Origin: Zygnema circumcarinatum
Taxonomy: Eukaryota > Streptophyta > Zygnematophyceae > Zygnematales > Zygnemataceae
Reading direction: 5' to 3'
Length of the DNA: 64,000 nt
Assembly: GCA_037447605.1 (NCBI GenBank)
Contig: CM074805.1
Span: 3,469,465-3,533,464 of the forward strand
Under the pieces are notes generated by a model that was not told the DNA's origin, did not search any database, and saw only the letters and a list, made by a program, of their open reading frames with translations. Made by a program: the position numbers and the translations under genes. Of the stretch, positions 33,108 through 47,300 are shown piece after piece (position 1 is the first letter of the stretch; the number at the start of each line of letters is the position of its first letter).

Positions 33108-34424
33108 GCTGCACGCCGGTCTTCTGCTTTAAAAAAACAGAAGGGGGGGAGAAATCGACCAACTTTCAATGCGCAAACCAAAAAGTCCTGGGAAGAATGT
33201 CTTAGAACGAGAAGTGGAAATAACGACCGGCGGAAGTACTGGAACTGCGTGGCCTATGGTGAACTCGCAAACTGAACTGGACTGAAAGGCTTCTCAGGAT
33301 GATGTTGATGGGACTGCGAGCCCTGGGCTTGGAGGGCTGCCTATTGTCATGCGCCTTCTGAAGGGCGGGAAACGATAGTTATTTGGGCGAAGAATATGGC
33401 GGGGTTCAGGGGGTCTCGTGCAGCAGCAGACAGAGGGCGCAAATCATGAATTGTAATCATAGCAATGTCAAAAGACCATCGGTAGCTTTTGTATCCACAT
33501 GCCCGGTGCGTCCTGGCAGCAGCTTCAGCTCTGCCGCGTGTGGAAAGGCAATTGTTGTGGACCCCTGCCGGATTGTTTGTGGACTGAGGGGCAATTTCCT
33601 GCAGGTAGTCGACTGGCTGGTTGGTTTTGCTTTTGGCTGAAGTTGCCTCATGTCGATATTTGCTTCTACACAATCTGTTTCCAGATGAATTTCCAGAAAC
33701 ACAAAAAGTACTCGTCAAATCTGCAAAGCGTCTGCGCCATATGGCACTGAGTTCGAAAGCCACGGACTACCTGCACATACATCCGTTCCAACTGTGGACT
33801 GTGTCTGACTACCTTCTCGGTGGACAAACAGACGTTTACGGATCTGTAGACCAACAATTTGAACGCTTGTAATCCAGCCTCCATGTGGGCAATTTCCAAG
33901 TTTTCTTCATTAGTTATTTCCGGCACGAACAGGCCAAGACAAGTGCTCTATAGCAACCTGCAAACTTCTGTTGAAACTGTAGAACTGAAACTGTAGAAAC
34001 AATGAAACTGTTGGAGCGATATGCCCAGCCATCAAAGGGAACTCACAAACCAAAGTCAAACTTTGTGTACAAGTGAATCCCTCACATCTTATCCTCCCGC
34101 CCGGTTGCTGCCCTCTACTTCGCTTCAAAAGCTTGAGCCAAGGACCTCCTTATTCGGCCACACATGTTCAAAGCTTCATTGCGAAGCCTGAACATTGAGC
34201 AGGAACAGGAAGCGAAAGCTTGGCGCAGCTATGTACAGGTTGCTCCTAATTACTTGCATTCCTTATCTCCTATGACTAGGAAGTGTCGAAGGGCAGGCAA
34301 GACCCATAGACCGCGGCTCGTAGAAGCTACGCGAGATCAGATACGTGTCCGGAGGATGGTGAGAACTGCTATCATGTACTTGCATCGTCAATTGCAGGTT
34401 GTGGTGTCCGGCCTTACATTCGAT
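33108..34424. other. Convergent 3' flanks of aconitase and GluTR-binding protein
   Basis: About 1.3 kb lies between two convergent genes, presumably both 3' UTRs. No further gene or RNA was recognised. The plus-strand open frame 34164-34529 overlaps the last GluTRBP exon and has no family character. Confidence 0.45.
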
Positions 34425-37400
34425 TCAAAACGCCCCGGGGGGATGCCCTGCAGCTCCTTTGTCAAGAAGGCGCTGCAATGCAACAATCGCTTGATCAAGA
34501 CTCTCAACCGCGTGCCCCTCGTTGAATGACATTCGTTGGACATTGAACTGCACACATATCCCCTCCCCCCTCCCCCACAAAATCACCATGAGCCACGCAA
34601 AGATGAAGTCAAGACCAACAGCAGCAAAGCAGTCAGGCGTAAAGAGAAGCCAAAAATATATTTACAAACCATCAAAGGATACGCCGCCATCTCAAAGTTA
34701 AAAGAGATACCAAATTTCTGAACGAGAAGGGCCTGTAACTATCTCGAGCATTTTCTTTCTCACTCAAATGACGTACTCCTGATTCCCTATTAACAGGCCC
34801 TGTGAATTGATAGTCGTGCTCTTCTTGAACGCGTTTACCTCTAGCCCCTACTCGAGTCTTACACGGTGACAAACATCCTCCAGCGTTCATGGTTCCGAGG
34901 AAAATCGTCTGTTGGGTGTACCATGTAAAAACCATCATATACTTCAATTACTTTGATTTAACCTATCGCGTAGGGAGCTATCGCAGTGAACTCACCTGAG
35001 CCCCTTGACGAACTCGAATGTCAACTCCTTTGCTGTCAATGGAGATGAGGGCTGCATCGTCCACTCCCTTCCAGCCCTCCTGTTGCTGTCCTGCAGCTGC
35101 CAGCAGCTTCTTCAGCTCCTTCGAGAATCGACCATTTAGCTCCTGAGTAGCATTCCACAAGCACAGTTCAACAGAGCTCAGGAGAGAGGATTTTCAAAAA
35201 CCAGGTCCTGATACATGCGATGGCAACGAGCACTAGTGAAAGCTTTGCTACTAGCCTGAATATGTCGAAGATCTTAAGTGGAAAAGCGGCCATTCCAAGC
35301 AACCAAGGCCCTCTTAAGTAAGTTTTGACAGCCTAAGAATTTGAGTGCAAGCAGGCAATCCTCATCAACATCTGTTATCTTGTTTACATTCCAGGTGGTT
35401 TCCAACCTGCAATGTTCCCTCTGAATTGGCGGCTGCAATTCGATCGGGTTGGGCTGATATGTATTCCTTTACATCCACCCATGCAACTGTTCCAAAGCCT
35501 CCCACAAAATATATATCGCTGCAAGTAGACAGTAATTAAGGGATATCAATTCTTGTACAATATCTTCGACGAATTAGGCAACAAGTCACTCGCGCAAAAA
35601 CTGACAATACCTCACAATCAGTTGTACCACCCTCTTTCAAAAATATAACTTGCGGTTATTTCACTTCTTAACAAGGAGCCTTCCTACAACTGTCATAAGA
35701 CTATAGCCCCTGCTTAAAAAGGTGGTTGCTTTGAGCAAACGAGCAACGGGCACAGAGAATTGGGGCATTCGAGACCTGATAGATTCCATTCGGTAAAAGT
35801 GGAAGTTACCCCATTGCTGGGATGCCCCATGCTGATGCTTCTGCATGTACAGCTTTTGGGCCCATTCCTGCAACAACACTTGCAGATATGATAAACATCC
35901 GCTTGAACTCACCTCCACGAGACAAAAAACACATGTCGCACTCTGTTACATTTTGAGGATAGAACGCTTCGAGAGGGACACTGACGAGGATTCATTGTGA
36001 ACTTGCAAAACTCCGGGCAGTAAAATTCCATTTAACTTCATAATTGAAAACCTGTTCAAGCAAGTTATGGAGATAACCGATATACAGTGGGGAGAATGGG
36101 GTACCTGGCGGTCTGCAGGCAGCGGTAAAACATCACCGAAAATAGTTACACGAGCATTGGCCAAACCGCTCCATCCTGGGATCTGTACCCTCGTTGCCAA
36201 CAGAAAGGTACACGTAACTTTTGAGTATGACGAGATGTGAGGTATTACCCTGTAAAAAGGAAGTTGTCAAAGGACAGGATACTGGATGTAAAAGTTATAG
36301 CTGACCTGAACAACTAAGGTCGACCTCGGGTCTGCCAGCAAGTTCCTTGTGTGTATGGCAAGGGGGGAAAGCGAAAAAATAGGATCTGCACCAACACATC
36401 CTAGTTTGAAAACCAAAGCGCAACGTAATTCTCGAGCAGGGACACCAGATTCTCCGTTGGCCAACAAGTCACTGTCTACCTGCGACTGCATAACATACTG
36501 ATAGACCACTGAATTCTTCATTGTGTCGTACAGCACACATGACCCTGCAGACTGCGCTGTGAAGAGGCCACAAAAACTCACGACGAACATTCGTTTCTCA
36601 GTAACACTGACTCGTAAACATGTGCTTGACAACATCAACCTAGTAGCCAATGAAAACAATGATACATGAGTTAGATCCGTACACTCGTATAGGCCCATAA
36701 GAAACACGGTGCAAGGCTTATCCCTGTAGGAAGAGGAGTGTTGACTTACGCCCTTGTTCATCAGGAGCAAAATCCACCAGGGACCCAAAGGGATATCCAC
36801 GCCTACGATGATGCATTCGCGACATAATGGTACATAAATGTGCATACCTAGCCTGCAGCCGTTGAAAAACAAAATTTTCAGGTATGTGCTCCGAGGAGTC
36901 TAGCTTTTCACCATACACTCATTGCCTACAAGATTTCCAGGCTATAAGTAGCTTCAACTGCCTGATCCATAGCACGAACTGATAGTTTGAAGAAAAGTAC
37001 GACTACCTTACTGAGTTCTCAGTTCACGAAACCCACGCAAGGTAAGCCAAACCCTCCAAAGACAGGAGAAAGTGAATGTTTTCAAGTGATTGTAAAATTA
37101 TCTCCTTTTCCGGGTCCAAAGAACCTCACCTGTTCGATCAAGTTCCGAACCGCAACTGCGGGTGCTGGCAATCCATGAGCAGAAGTAGCACTCTGCACAC
37201 CCCCGGAAATGGGGGTCCTATGTAGGCCTGCCCTCTTGCTGCTGGGTGATGACTTGTTAGGGCTTTCACCCTGCAAAGACGCGAATGGCTGAGGAGGGGA
37301 GACAGGGCTGCACTCCCCTTGCAGCAAATCAAGGGAGGATGGGGCAGCCTGCAATCAAGAGAAAGGAGACGCGAAGGTCATGCACATGCAACTCACTTGC

Positions 37401-39286
37401 TCTAGAGATGGCTAGGCGTCTGGTCCAACTTCCAAACGTCAATAATGGAGACAGAAATTGCGTTCAAAGGTTCATCAAATGGCAAAAGACATCGGTGGCA
37501 GACCACAACGTTTCAGTTATTGACATGGTCGATCAAATGCAAAGACTCAGGGCAGCATTGGCATCCTCAAGACTTGCACAATGAGAGCCCTGCAGGTGAC
37601 AGAGTATATAATAATGACCTTGAGTGGAGGTGACGGGGTGCTCCCATTCTTAAGATAGGGCTTGGGGCTTTCACTTTTGGAATCAGCCGCGCCATTTCCA
37701 CCAACTGCCTCGCTAGGCTGTGCTGCATCTGCAGACGCTCGGACCATTTGCATCGCCAGATGCCATCTGCATGGCTCTGAATGGCCAGAACAGAGTCGAT
37801 CTCCTCTGAGTGAGTGCAGCTGTGTAATTCCCCTGATGATACAATAAAAAACTAACCATTCAATAAGCAAGCACACAATACAGTCTCACAAGTGTACGAA
37901 ATTTCAACACCTTTCCATTTCACGAAAGGCGAACATCTTGAGTCACAATTGCTTTGAGCGTTTCCATACGCATAAGGTACTTGTTACTGAAAACAGTTTA
38001 CAAACGAAACAACGACATCGTCATGGCATGGAGGAACGTGTCTTGAGAAAGAAATGAAGCCTCTGAGAAAAAAAGTGGTTGGAGATAACTGTAATGTGTA
38101 AATCTGCCGCCGGACAGAAACAAAGTGGTTCGTTCATTTCAATTCAGATAAACAAGAGTTCAAGAAATAATGATACTCCAATAAGTGACCCTCCTAAACT
38201 ATGTAGGAGAATTCCCCACATGAAAACGACACTTTCAAAAGAGTGTAAAAGCTAAGATTTTGATGAGGTTAACGATCAAAGGCTGAAGCCTGCTAACACT
38301 CGCAATCAATGAGGTATGACTAACTTAACCAGCACAAACAATAGTTCCCGAAGGCAACGGAATGGATTTTTCACTGACCACTTCCATGATACAGTAGACA
38401 CCACAATAAATCTGCCCACTTCGTGAGAACCACTATGACCTGAGACAAACTTGAGACTCTGCTCTCATTCATTTGCTGAAGCGCAGCGGTATCAGAAAAG
38501 TGTTTGCGTGATAAAAAGTTGTTCTATTGCTACAGCCCTTTTGGCCAAAAAAGGCCCAAAAAGCAGGTCACCGTGACAATTATTGAAAGCCAGCGAACAA
38601 GAACAGCCGAGTAGACAATGCCTGCTTCGATTTCCAAGGTGCGAAAAACAGCAAACAAAGTAATGCTTGGCATACAGACGGCCATATTTACAATGCGTTC
38701 GGCTAGAAAAAAAAGGGTAAGGGGGACCTGCAATCGCTTCTAAGAAGAGTGACTCTGCATTTCTCTGAAGGAATCCAGCAAAAGCTCACGAAAAATGTAA
38801 ATTTCAAGCATTTACACAAACGCACAAAAAGAATATGTGGGCTTGAATGCACGCCCGCGAAGTCAGCATCCTCCACTAACGGAGGAAAAAGCATGGAAAA
38901 AACGTTACCTAAAGCTGAAACACACCTACGAAAATAATTGACGACCCAAAGCTGACCAAAAATGCCGAGAATTCAAGAGCTCTACTGAACAAACGATCCT
39001 CCTTCCCCCAACCCTAAGGATCCCGAGCCGAAGCAGACGCACTAAGCGTCACAATAAGACTAGAAAGAGCTACTGCTGTGACCCGCACACGCTTCAGGTG
39101 CAAGCCTGCATCAGAACACAGGCTTCCAAAAATGCGTGAAAAGAAGCAGCCAGCCGAGTTCTCTTGCCTTGAAAACGCGGCGCTGCTGCATATGCGAGCT
39201 TCAGAGGGGACAAACGAGCCAAGCGAGGGGCCGCAGGCGCAGGAACTGCTCGCAGGGACGAGGTTGAGCGCAGCCGCCATGGCCAT
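34425..39286 (-). CDS. GluTRBP: Glutamyl-tRNA reductase-binding protein (GluTRBP/PGR7-like), plastid
   Basis: In Arabidopsis this stromal protein binds glutamyl-tRNA reductase and tunes tetrapyrrole synthesis. Solid exons, joined in phase, are 37348-37130, 36852-36750, 36385-36306, 36182-36105, 35867-35776, 35518-35407, 35142-34996 and 34547-34425. They give VRNLIEQARYAHLCTIMS, PFGSLVDFAPDEQG, SPLAIHTRNLLADPR, GWSGLANARVTIFGDV (the FMN-binding-type split barrel), SISDIYFVGGFGTVAWVDV, then DDAALISIDSKGVDIRVRQG of the C-terminal domain and a stop in exon 34547-34425. Two upstream exons are tentative: 39286-39074, a Ser/Ala-rich transit peptide from MAMAAALNLV, and 37717-37619. With them the product is about 421 residues. 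The exact junction between those two, across a 1.36 kb intron, is the weakest point. Confidence 0.88.
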
Positions 39287-40219
39287 CCTGAACGAAGCTC
39301 TCACTCTCCTCTCCGAGGGCGGTGCAGAAGGCGCCCCTGCAAACTTAGTCGTCACGAACGGTTCTATGTTGACAGTTGAACTAAGTTACATGCAGTTCGG
39401 TCCGATAAAACGGGCCAGCGTGTCAGTGTCCGATGGAGAGGCAGTTCCATCCATCTAACGGTCAGAATTGCATCCGATAATTCTGACCAGTTCGCTTCAC
39501 ATCCAACGGCTGAAAACTCAGGTACAAGATCTGGAGGCCAACCGCAGCTACATCCGACGGTGCACAGAGCCCGAATCTGACGGCCAGGCGGTGCCCTCTC
39601 TCTTTCACAATTCGACCTCGTCCTTTAGGAGCCGTTTTCTCCAAAGGGAAATGGCCTGATGGGGGATGGTTACAAGTTGGAGTGCTCCACGTTTGTCATG
39701 AAGAGCATCCTTTTTATTTCAAAACTCCTCTAAGAACTGCATCGTGGAATGTTTCCTTGCTGTCCTGGGCGTCAATTCAGCGCCTTGAAACGGCATTTAT
39801 CAAAAAAGCATGCCATCTGAAGGTCTGACTGGTGGACCCGAAGAGAAACCAATCCGCAAAGCATGTTGAGGCACACCTTTCTCCTCTCATCATGTTTGCG
39901 GGACAACAGAGAGTTCAATAAAAGAGAGTTTATTGAGACAGCAATAGCAACAATTTGTACATTGCTTGCCCCAGGGGCCTTACAAAATGGGGACCGATCT
40001 CTGCCCTCTCGCATCCTTTACATAGAAGCCAACAGCTCCGTCAAAGACTGACTGAGGCAGTACTTGAAATTCAAGTCAAACGGAACAATAAATGTCGCAA
40101 AGGATTTGACAGGCTGCTTTGGTTCGTGGATAACACTTGGATTGCCTCGCATAAGCCTTCCAGTAACTGTACAAGTAAACAAATCAACCGAAGTGGAATA
40201 AGTGGAATAAGTGGAATAA

Positions 40220-42631
40220 TCACAGAACAAGCTCGAGCATTTCGCACGTGCCGCACTGAATCATGAGGACTTGGTGGCCGAATCGATCCTCCATATAAAA
40301 GCACGGCTGTTTAGCGCATCCTAAGCTGAGATGCTCCTCAAACGCTTCTCCGAGTCGACGTTTGAGACACGCTAAGTCCACCTGGAAGAACAATGAACGC
40401 GTCGAAGAAAACGGTCGTTCAATGCCAAGCAGCTTGAAAATTGTCAGTGCCGTCAGCATCGTTCACAATAACCACGAGCATTCACACGATTACTCCGCCA
40501 AAATCTCTACAAGCATGCCCCCCTACCTTTCCCTTCTGGCTTACTTCACCTTCCATTCCTGCAAACTCCTACTCGACTATCAGGAGAAAAGCAGACGCAT
40601 GTCAAAAGTATAACTCGACTAAGCAAAATTACCATCCATTTCCTGCGACAATATGACTTTCTGAGGCATCCCCTCACCTGCTCATTTCGAACGTCCAATT
40701 GAAATCTGCCACATTTACAGAACAATAAGTGCCCACTTTGCTGTATGCAGTGCTGTTTGCAGAGAGGACAAAGGATTTGATGTTCACCCTGCACCAAACG
40801 AGCGAGCTTTTGTTTCAAAATTCATCTGGATACACCTCTGGGATTATTGACACCTCTCTTAACATTAATAACACAGTTATCAAGTCAAACCAATGACTGT
40901 TCGTTCCTTCCACTACAGCAATCACAAAAGCATACCCTCTATCGTCACTCGAACAACGCAGGCGACTGCTGCATGATAAAATCTTCATCTGATTGACACA
41001 ACAAGTGAGATAGACGGAGCGCAATATTGACTGACAGAGCAACATCGCAAACATCGCAAAATCGAGCCATCAACTGTCATCGTGGTACACAAATCCCTTA
41101 GGACCCAGGGCCAACCTCAAGCTCATCTCGATAGTCCGCCAGAGCAGCAAGCTCAGCGCTCTCAAGCGCTCTCACCTGTTCCTCATCCTTCAACATTTGT
41201 TCCTCTGCTCAATCAACAAAAACGAACAAAAAAAAAACGTAAAGTAAGACACAAAACTCCCAACTTCAAAACGATCCATTAAACATAAAACTCACAGTGA
41301 TAAATCGCTAGTATCGGCTGATCTGCAATCTCAAACTTCAAGCTCCGACAATTCACAATCCATCGACCATACTCGCATGAATGCACGAGAATAGGAGGTC
41401 CTACAAGCCATGCGTACATTCACTAGAGCTGTTTAGGCTTTAACTTGTGCATCAGTCCAGCTAAAGGGATGAGATCCTTCCAGCACCAAAACAAGACGAC
41501 TTTCCCGGAGTAAAAATAAATTTAGAAACGAAATTCTACAACAAGTACCGAATGACACAAGATGAGCTGAAGGGTATCTCAAGCAACTCTTCGGGTTCGA
41601 AATACAAAAACTAGCTCGCAAGGTAGGAAAAAGCAATAAGCAAGTACACGTTTTCACAGTGTATGGAGCTCCATAGGAAAAAATCTGATTGGCAATGAGA
41701 ATAGCACCTGCTCTACTCATTGGATTTTCTGCGTCTTCATGAAGAGTCCTTTCCATCTCCAAAAGTAACTCTTGGTATTCCTCCTCTGTCAAGCCCTCGA
41801 GACAGTCATCAACCGCGAGACCCGGCGCTTGACCTGAGTCATAATCCCACAGCATATCTTCGGCGGTGGAAGAAACGGTGACTCGGCCACTTGTGGAAGT
41901 CGAGAAGCCATTAGTTGCTCTAGATAAAATCTCGGTTTGAAGAATTTGTGATGTGTCGATACTCCGAAGCTCCTCCGCTACAATATGTCGCAACGTGAGG
42001 CTAACCGAATCCTGAAGACACATTTCCAACCAGTAAAATATTTACTACAAGCTCTGCTTATAAAATAATATAGTGGAACAATACATTCCAATAGTAGTCC
42101 ATATCCATACAGGATAAGAACGATTGAATTTTTCGAGACTCCTCTTCCACTGCGGTGCAGTCATTGCGGATTCCAACTAGTAGTTCGTTCAATTCCACTA
42201 TCTCTAGAACGGGTAGAGAGGCTTTTCCAAAGCCCCAATCATGTAGCAGCACATCACCAAGAAAACAACGTAATTGCACGAACGGAGTGCAATTTCACTT
42301 GTATGTGAACCATGTCTCGTCGAGTTATTGGTGCCTAAACTGTCCAAATGTCTCATGCCTCTCCTTTTGAAGCCCCTACAGCTTCCTCTATTGGCTTGAT
42401 GTACCAAACGAGCAACTATTCAAAAACGATGAATGGTCCATCACGACTGATATGACACCAAACCAGTCCCTGCCAAACAGCCATCCGTGCCACAGAGCCA
42501 ATAGAGGTAGAACGGATTCGGACCTTGCTCAAAAGAGACGACTTCGATGCCGCTGAATGAACATGCCTCCGGAATTTCCACAGAAGGGCGCTGCGCTCTC
42601 TTTGGATACGTGCCAAACACTCATTTCTGAG
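40220..42631 (-). CDS. RPAIN: RPA-interacting protein (RPAIN), 5' end not resolved
   Basis: RPAIN carries the single-stranded-DNA-binding complex RPA into the nucleus for replication and repair. Exons found: 42631-42524, 42201-42085, 42011-41708, 41204-41116, 40788-40678 and 40381-40220. The first has LRNECLARIQRERSALLWKF, the conserved N-terminal helix. The middle exons carry DSVSLTLRHIVAEELRS, then LTEEEYQELLLEMERTL and EEQMLKDEEQVRALE. The last two hold the zinc-binding end: CPLCKQHC, FCKCGRFQLDV, LKRRLGEAFEEHLSLGC and MIQCGTCEMLELVL before the stop. The acceptor of the 40788 exon could instead lie 18 bases upstream. The start codon is upstream of 42631; a candidate first exon with MDVCMKKFLEPTGRARRFTW lies near 42842-42770 but no good donor was seen. 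The 42524 donor (GTCCGA) is weak. Confidence 0.85.
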
Positions 42632-43377
42632 CTGGAACAACAACGTAATGCAAGAATAAACATTACGCAACATCAATGCGCAGAAAAACAAGTGCAGAAG
42701 TCACTAAAAAAAATGCTATGCAATAATGCAACGAAGAATCAGCACGGTAGCTCGGCCAGCTATGGTGCAGCATGTTTCTGGAATAGTCCAAGTGAAGCGA
42801 CGAGCACGACCAGTTGGCTCAAGAAATTTCTTCATGCAAACATCCATTTCCTACAGAAGCCGGGAAGGACGCGAACTGACTTTCTCCTTCCAGTGCGGTC
42901 GCCGTGTCGAGGCGGAAACTCTCCGCGTTGACTGCTTCTTGCCACAGCTGTGCGTTTCCATAGAAAAGCTACATATAATAGCCGGTGTTGCCTCAGCTTA
43001 AACACGCACTTCGAAGAATTAAGGAAGTGAGCTCCACACAACCGCCAGTGGATGCAAACATGGCCGCCTGTAAGTGTAAGGCACCTCCTTGAAGATCGTC
43101 CTTCCAAACCTAAACCGCCGAGAGCTTTGTAGTTTCGAGTTTCCAGCCACTGCCGTAAAGCAGCGGCAGGAATGCCGTCCGTGCCGTACACGACAGCAGC
43201 CTAGTCAGCATTTCGCCCAATCAGTGTTCGCCACGAGGGATTCGATCGGCGGCTCCCGTGCTTACGTGGCGCGGCTCGTCCCTCGTTGGGCACTCGCTTG
43301 GTCGGTCGCCAAAAGGAGAGTGAAAACAAAACTGGGCATCGATCGACCTAGCGATGGAGGCGATGGGGGGAAACTTG

Positions 43378-43451
43378 CATTGGTCTCACGATGGTGGCGG
43401 GGAAAACGAAGGAAGTGGCATTGAAATCGGGGCCATCAAAATGTGCATGGA
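43378..43451 (+). repeat. Dispersed repeat R1, copy 2 (split)
   Basis: GCATTGGTCTCACGATGG (43378-43395) is identical to the copy at 53.96 kb. It is separated by about 35 bases from GGCCATCAAAATGTGCATGG (43431-43450), matching the second half of that copy. GGGGAACCACGAGGA at 43574 repeats a word that also follows copy 1. Confidence 0.65.
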
Positions 43452-43839
43452 TAAAATCAACACGGGGAACCAAAAAAAAGGCCACAAAAGACCGGAGGAC
43501 AAAAAAGAAAAAGCCTACCGTATAAACGGAAATCTAATGCCCTCAAACGTGCACGGACAGTCAAAGGCGACATGGGGAACCACGAGGAACCAACCACCCG
43601 GCCGGCCACAAAGGACCTGAGGGCGAAGCGCAAAGCAATGGTTCCACAAACAAGCGCCAATTTGAATAGAAGCTCCCGCGTGTTGAGTAGCGATGCGGCG
43701 GTCGGCGACCCTCGGCTGGTCGTGGAGCCGCGGTGTTGGGCCCAGAGGCAGAGGTCAATTCCCTGGGACCTTTGTCCTTTGGTCCTTTCGTCTCGGTTCT
43801 CCATGCTGTGTTGGGACCGTGTACATTTGACATTTGTAC

Positions 43840-43896
43840 ATTTTTCTCTCTCAGTTGATGGAATCGCCGTTGTGAAATCAATGCCAATTCCTCCTT
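43840..43896 (-). repeat. Dispersed repeat R1, copy 3 (inverted)
   Basis: The minus strand reads GGCATTGATTTCACAACGGC, then GATTCCATCAA and, after an AG-rich insertion, AAATGTACAAATG. These are the same words in the same order as in the 53.96 kb copy, with more substitutions. Confidence 0.5.
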
Positions 43897-44366
43897 CTAC
43901 TGTCTCTTTTTTTTCCTTCTTTTCTATTCAATGAAATGTAGGCCAGCGTGCGGACGAAGGACGACGCAGACACGATTTGAAGTAACGAGCGGCCAGTACA
44001 ACATGGCTGTGGCAAGAGAACTTTCTTCAGAAGCAGCAAATGTCGCCAGTTCTGAAGCATGGTTCAAGATAAATCATAAATGCTGGGCAATACCCTCATC
44101 AATAACAACGAATTTTATTGTGCGAATGATGACCTTTCTACACCAAACCCTACCAAGGACGAACCACACGCTGAAAAGGCCATCTACAAACTGTTTGTGC
44201 TAACGTTACACACCATTGACTCTGCCAACATCGACGTAACCTAAACACAAAAGGAGCTCCGTACTTAGGACTCTAGTCCTGGAGCCCCTGTGGCTGTGAA
44301 CAACGGAACGGAGCGCATTATTGGACAAAATCTACATCTATCACAAGCTTTAAACCTCTTGTCACC

Positions 44367-47300
44367 TCACAAAAGGTCCAGCAGATGCCCCTGATTCTGA
44401 GCCGCACCAGGGCCAGGCTTTCCCTGACTATCCACCTGGCCTCTCCCTCTCCCCCTCCCCAATCCCTGAGGTGGTGCGGATAGCCTCGGGCCCGGCGGGG
44501 GTGGTGCCAGTCTACCAGGTCCAGGTGCCCCTACTCGGAAGCCTTGAGCAGGGGGAGGAGTTCCAGAATATGCAAACCCCCCACTTCCCATACTTCCAAA
44601 GCCACTTTGCTGAGGAGGCGGGGCCGGAGCAGGTGAGGCAAAGAACGTCCCTAAATCCGGCTGCTGGGGTTGATTGAGGCTGAGATTCCCCCCACCTGAG
44701 AGAACACTCCAATCGTTGGCATTGAGCCCTCCGTTCGGAACCCCCATTGCAGGAACTGAGCTCATAGGAGCTCCCATCCCTCCCAGGCCACTGGTTAACC
44801 CGCTGCTGCTCCCTATCCCCAGACCAGCACCACCTCCTGATCGTGCTCCTGGGGCACTGCCATAGCCGGCATTCCCTGTCTGTGAAAAAGTACTTGTTGA
44901 GGCACTGCCCTTCGGCTCCAAGATGCTTCCTGCCGTCGTTCTTGGGGGCCAGTCAGCAAAGGGGTCATCGTTATCAACCTTGGAGGGGACAGGATTCCTC
45001 GGAGAAAGAGAAGATAACTGGGTCAACTCAAAACTGGAATTAGAGTAAGAGCTCATCCCAGCCGATGGCCCTAAGTCTAAACCTGAACCTACACCTGCGT
45101 TATAGCCCAAGTTCATGCTCCTGTTGTTTGTCACACTTGTACCAAGACCTATCCCGCTTCCTCCAACCATGCTCATCCCTGACTCGTTTCCAAACCCTCC
45201 TGAAGCTGCAGGTGAGCTAGGACTTAACGCATACTGGGCTTTGGGAGTCAGTGATGATAAGCTTGGCCCTGCCGGTGGCGATGTTAGAGAAGAAAAAGGA
45301 TCTGTGGGTGGTGCAGGCAAGGCGAGCATAGTGTAGCTTTCTGTTGGGGCAGGCGCAGGTAAGGCCCAAGGAGCATAGCTGTCCGTCAGTGCAGGTGCAG
45401 GTAAGGCTAGGGGTGTACTGCTGCCGGTCAATAGCATAGAATCCAAAGGTGATGACATGCTGGGCAGCGCATTTGGAGAGGGCGTGTGCTGCTTGGAAAT
45501 AGGTCCCCACTCATCTGTTGCATCCCAAGACGTCGTGGGCCTGAAAAACAAAAAAAGTTGAAGGTGTCAGGAAACAATGAGCCGTACTCTCTCTCTCTCA
45601 GTCCAGGGAGCAAATCACAATTGCCGGGGAAACAGAACTCTGCTTTCTCTCTGAATTGACTATGATCCTGATCGTAATTGCTGGACCGATAATTAATGTT
45701 ATTGGTCAATGTTGCGATTCCGAAACAAGCTGGAACAGGCGAGCCAAACTTGACTCTAACTGAATCTCATCCTAAAAAGGCGAGTAGTGAGAACCCACGC
45801 ATGTTACCTAAACTGTTTCTTTGACTTTATTAGTGGACCAGTCAGCCTAACCTCGACCGCATACTTGAAAAAGCGAGTTCGTTGAGCAAGAACCAAAAAC
45901 CAAAATTGACAGCTATGAACATACCCTTTGCCTATACGCTAATGGCAGAAAATGCTCAAAGCCAAATGCTTGCACCAACACCCTAACTTCACCTCTCCAA
46001 TAGAGGTTTCCCAGAGCTACAGTGCCCTTACTTGGCAGAGGAATATTTCGGTGGCCCATTGCTCCCGGTTAGGTCGAGAGTGGTCGAGCTCGCACCAAGA
46101 CCAGCAAAATCGAGAGACACTGAATCTGCCTCACTCAAATTCACTCCTCGTTTCTCCTCAATTTTGCTGCATTCCTCACAAACAGTACATCATGACAAGC
46201 ACGAGCTTCAGTGAGGATATCTGAGGGAACTTTCCCGGACGATAAAGAAATCAATATTGGTATAAGTACAAGTTGGAAGCACAAGAATATGGAAACATGA
46301 AGAACATAAGTGAAATCACTTTGGTTTCTAAAAGGGGACCATGAGAGAAAATGTAAACCTCGACATGGTTGGCATTGATTGACACTTCTCGCAGGTCTCA
46401 TGCAATTACAGTTAGTCTGGGAGGGCATAATCCTTCAGAGAATGGTGCTGTAACCATTTCGTAGCCTTTTCGTAACCTTTATTCAAAATCAACTCCGGCA
46501 AGAAAGCCTTTAAAGTCTCACACTGCTTCTGATACTAAAGACTCAGATTTCGAGAGAATCTCGACTTCATTTGCATCAAGGAACTAAGGTTAGGAAGCTC
46601 ACTGCAAGATGTCCAGCACGAGACGCAAAAATTTAGCGAACTGTGCGGAGCTGAGCTGTTGGGTCACCAGCAATGGCGTCAACAAAGGCAGCAAATGCTC
46701 CGCAGCAAACTCCACACCTTGCTGCAAGGAAATCATCGGGAGTAGTTTGGAGTTTGGTTTTGAACTATTCCCCAAGCTTTCTTCCAGAACAATAGAACAT
46801 GACACGGGTAGAAACGGGCAATGGACGACCATTCTCACAAATCGTAGCCAGACCTGGCTTATGAAAGCACCCCTGACTTCTGAACTGCTATTAATCTGAA
46901 AATGAATGATAAAAACCTGGTCTTGAGTCACAACTTACCCCTGTTGGATCTACGATCTCATACACAACTTCTCATTTTGGACAACATTCCAGGCCTTCAT
47001 GAAAATGACACACTCACACCTGATGCCTATAAAAACGACAGCAGCCCTCACAGTTGCCAACAGCATTTCGGCCTCGAAGAACATGCGTTCTCTCTGCTAA
47101 TTACATTGATGAATGAGTCGACTCCCTCAAATCCCACTGCCACAAGAGTGGCTTGTACCAAGATCATAGATCATGAGTACCTGCTTCTGAATGGTGTCTG
47201 CTACTGCCAGAATGCACATAAGTGTTGGTGGAGAATGGTCCACAGACGCACAACGTGCACAAGTCTGCAAAATGTCCATCACCGCGGCTCTATCCAACCG

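Larger units (their letters stand above)
42632..44366. other. RPAIN 5' region and intergenic DNA with R1 repeats
   Basis: It contains the unresolved RPAIN 5' exon(s) and promoter, with GCCGTACACG at 43181 and ACGTGGC at 43265. R1 copies lie at about 43.38 and 43.84 kb. The remainder up to the SCYL2 stop shows no gene. Confidence 0.4.

Noticed and set aside
34164-34529. A 121-codon plus-strand frame
   Set aside because: It is antisense to the last GluTRBP exon, which has strong family support.
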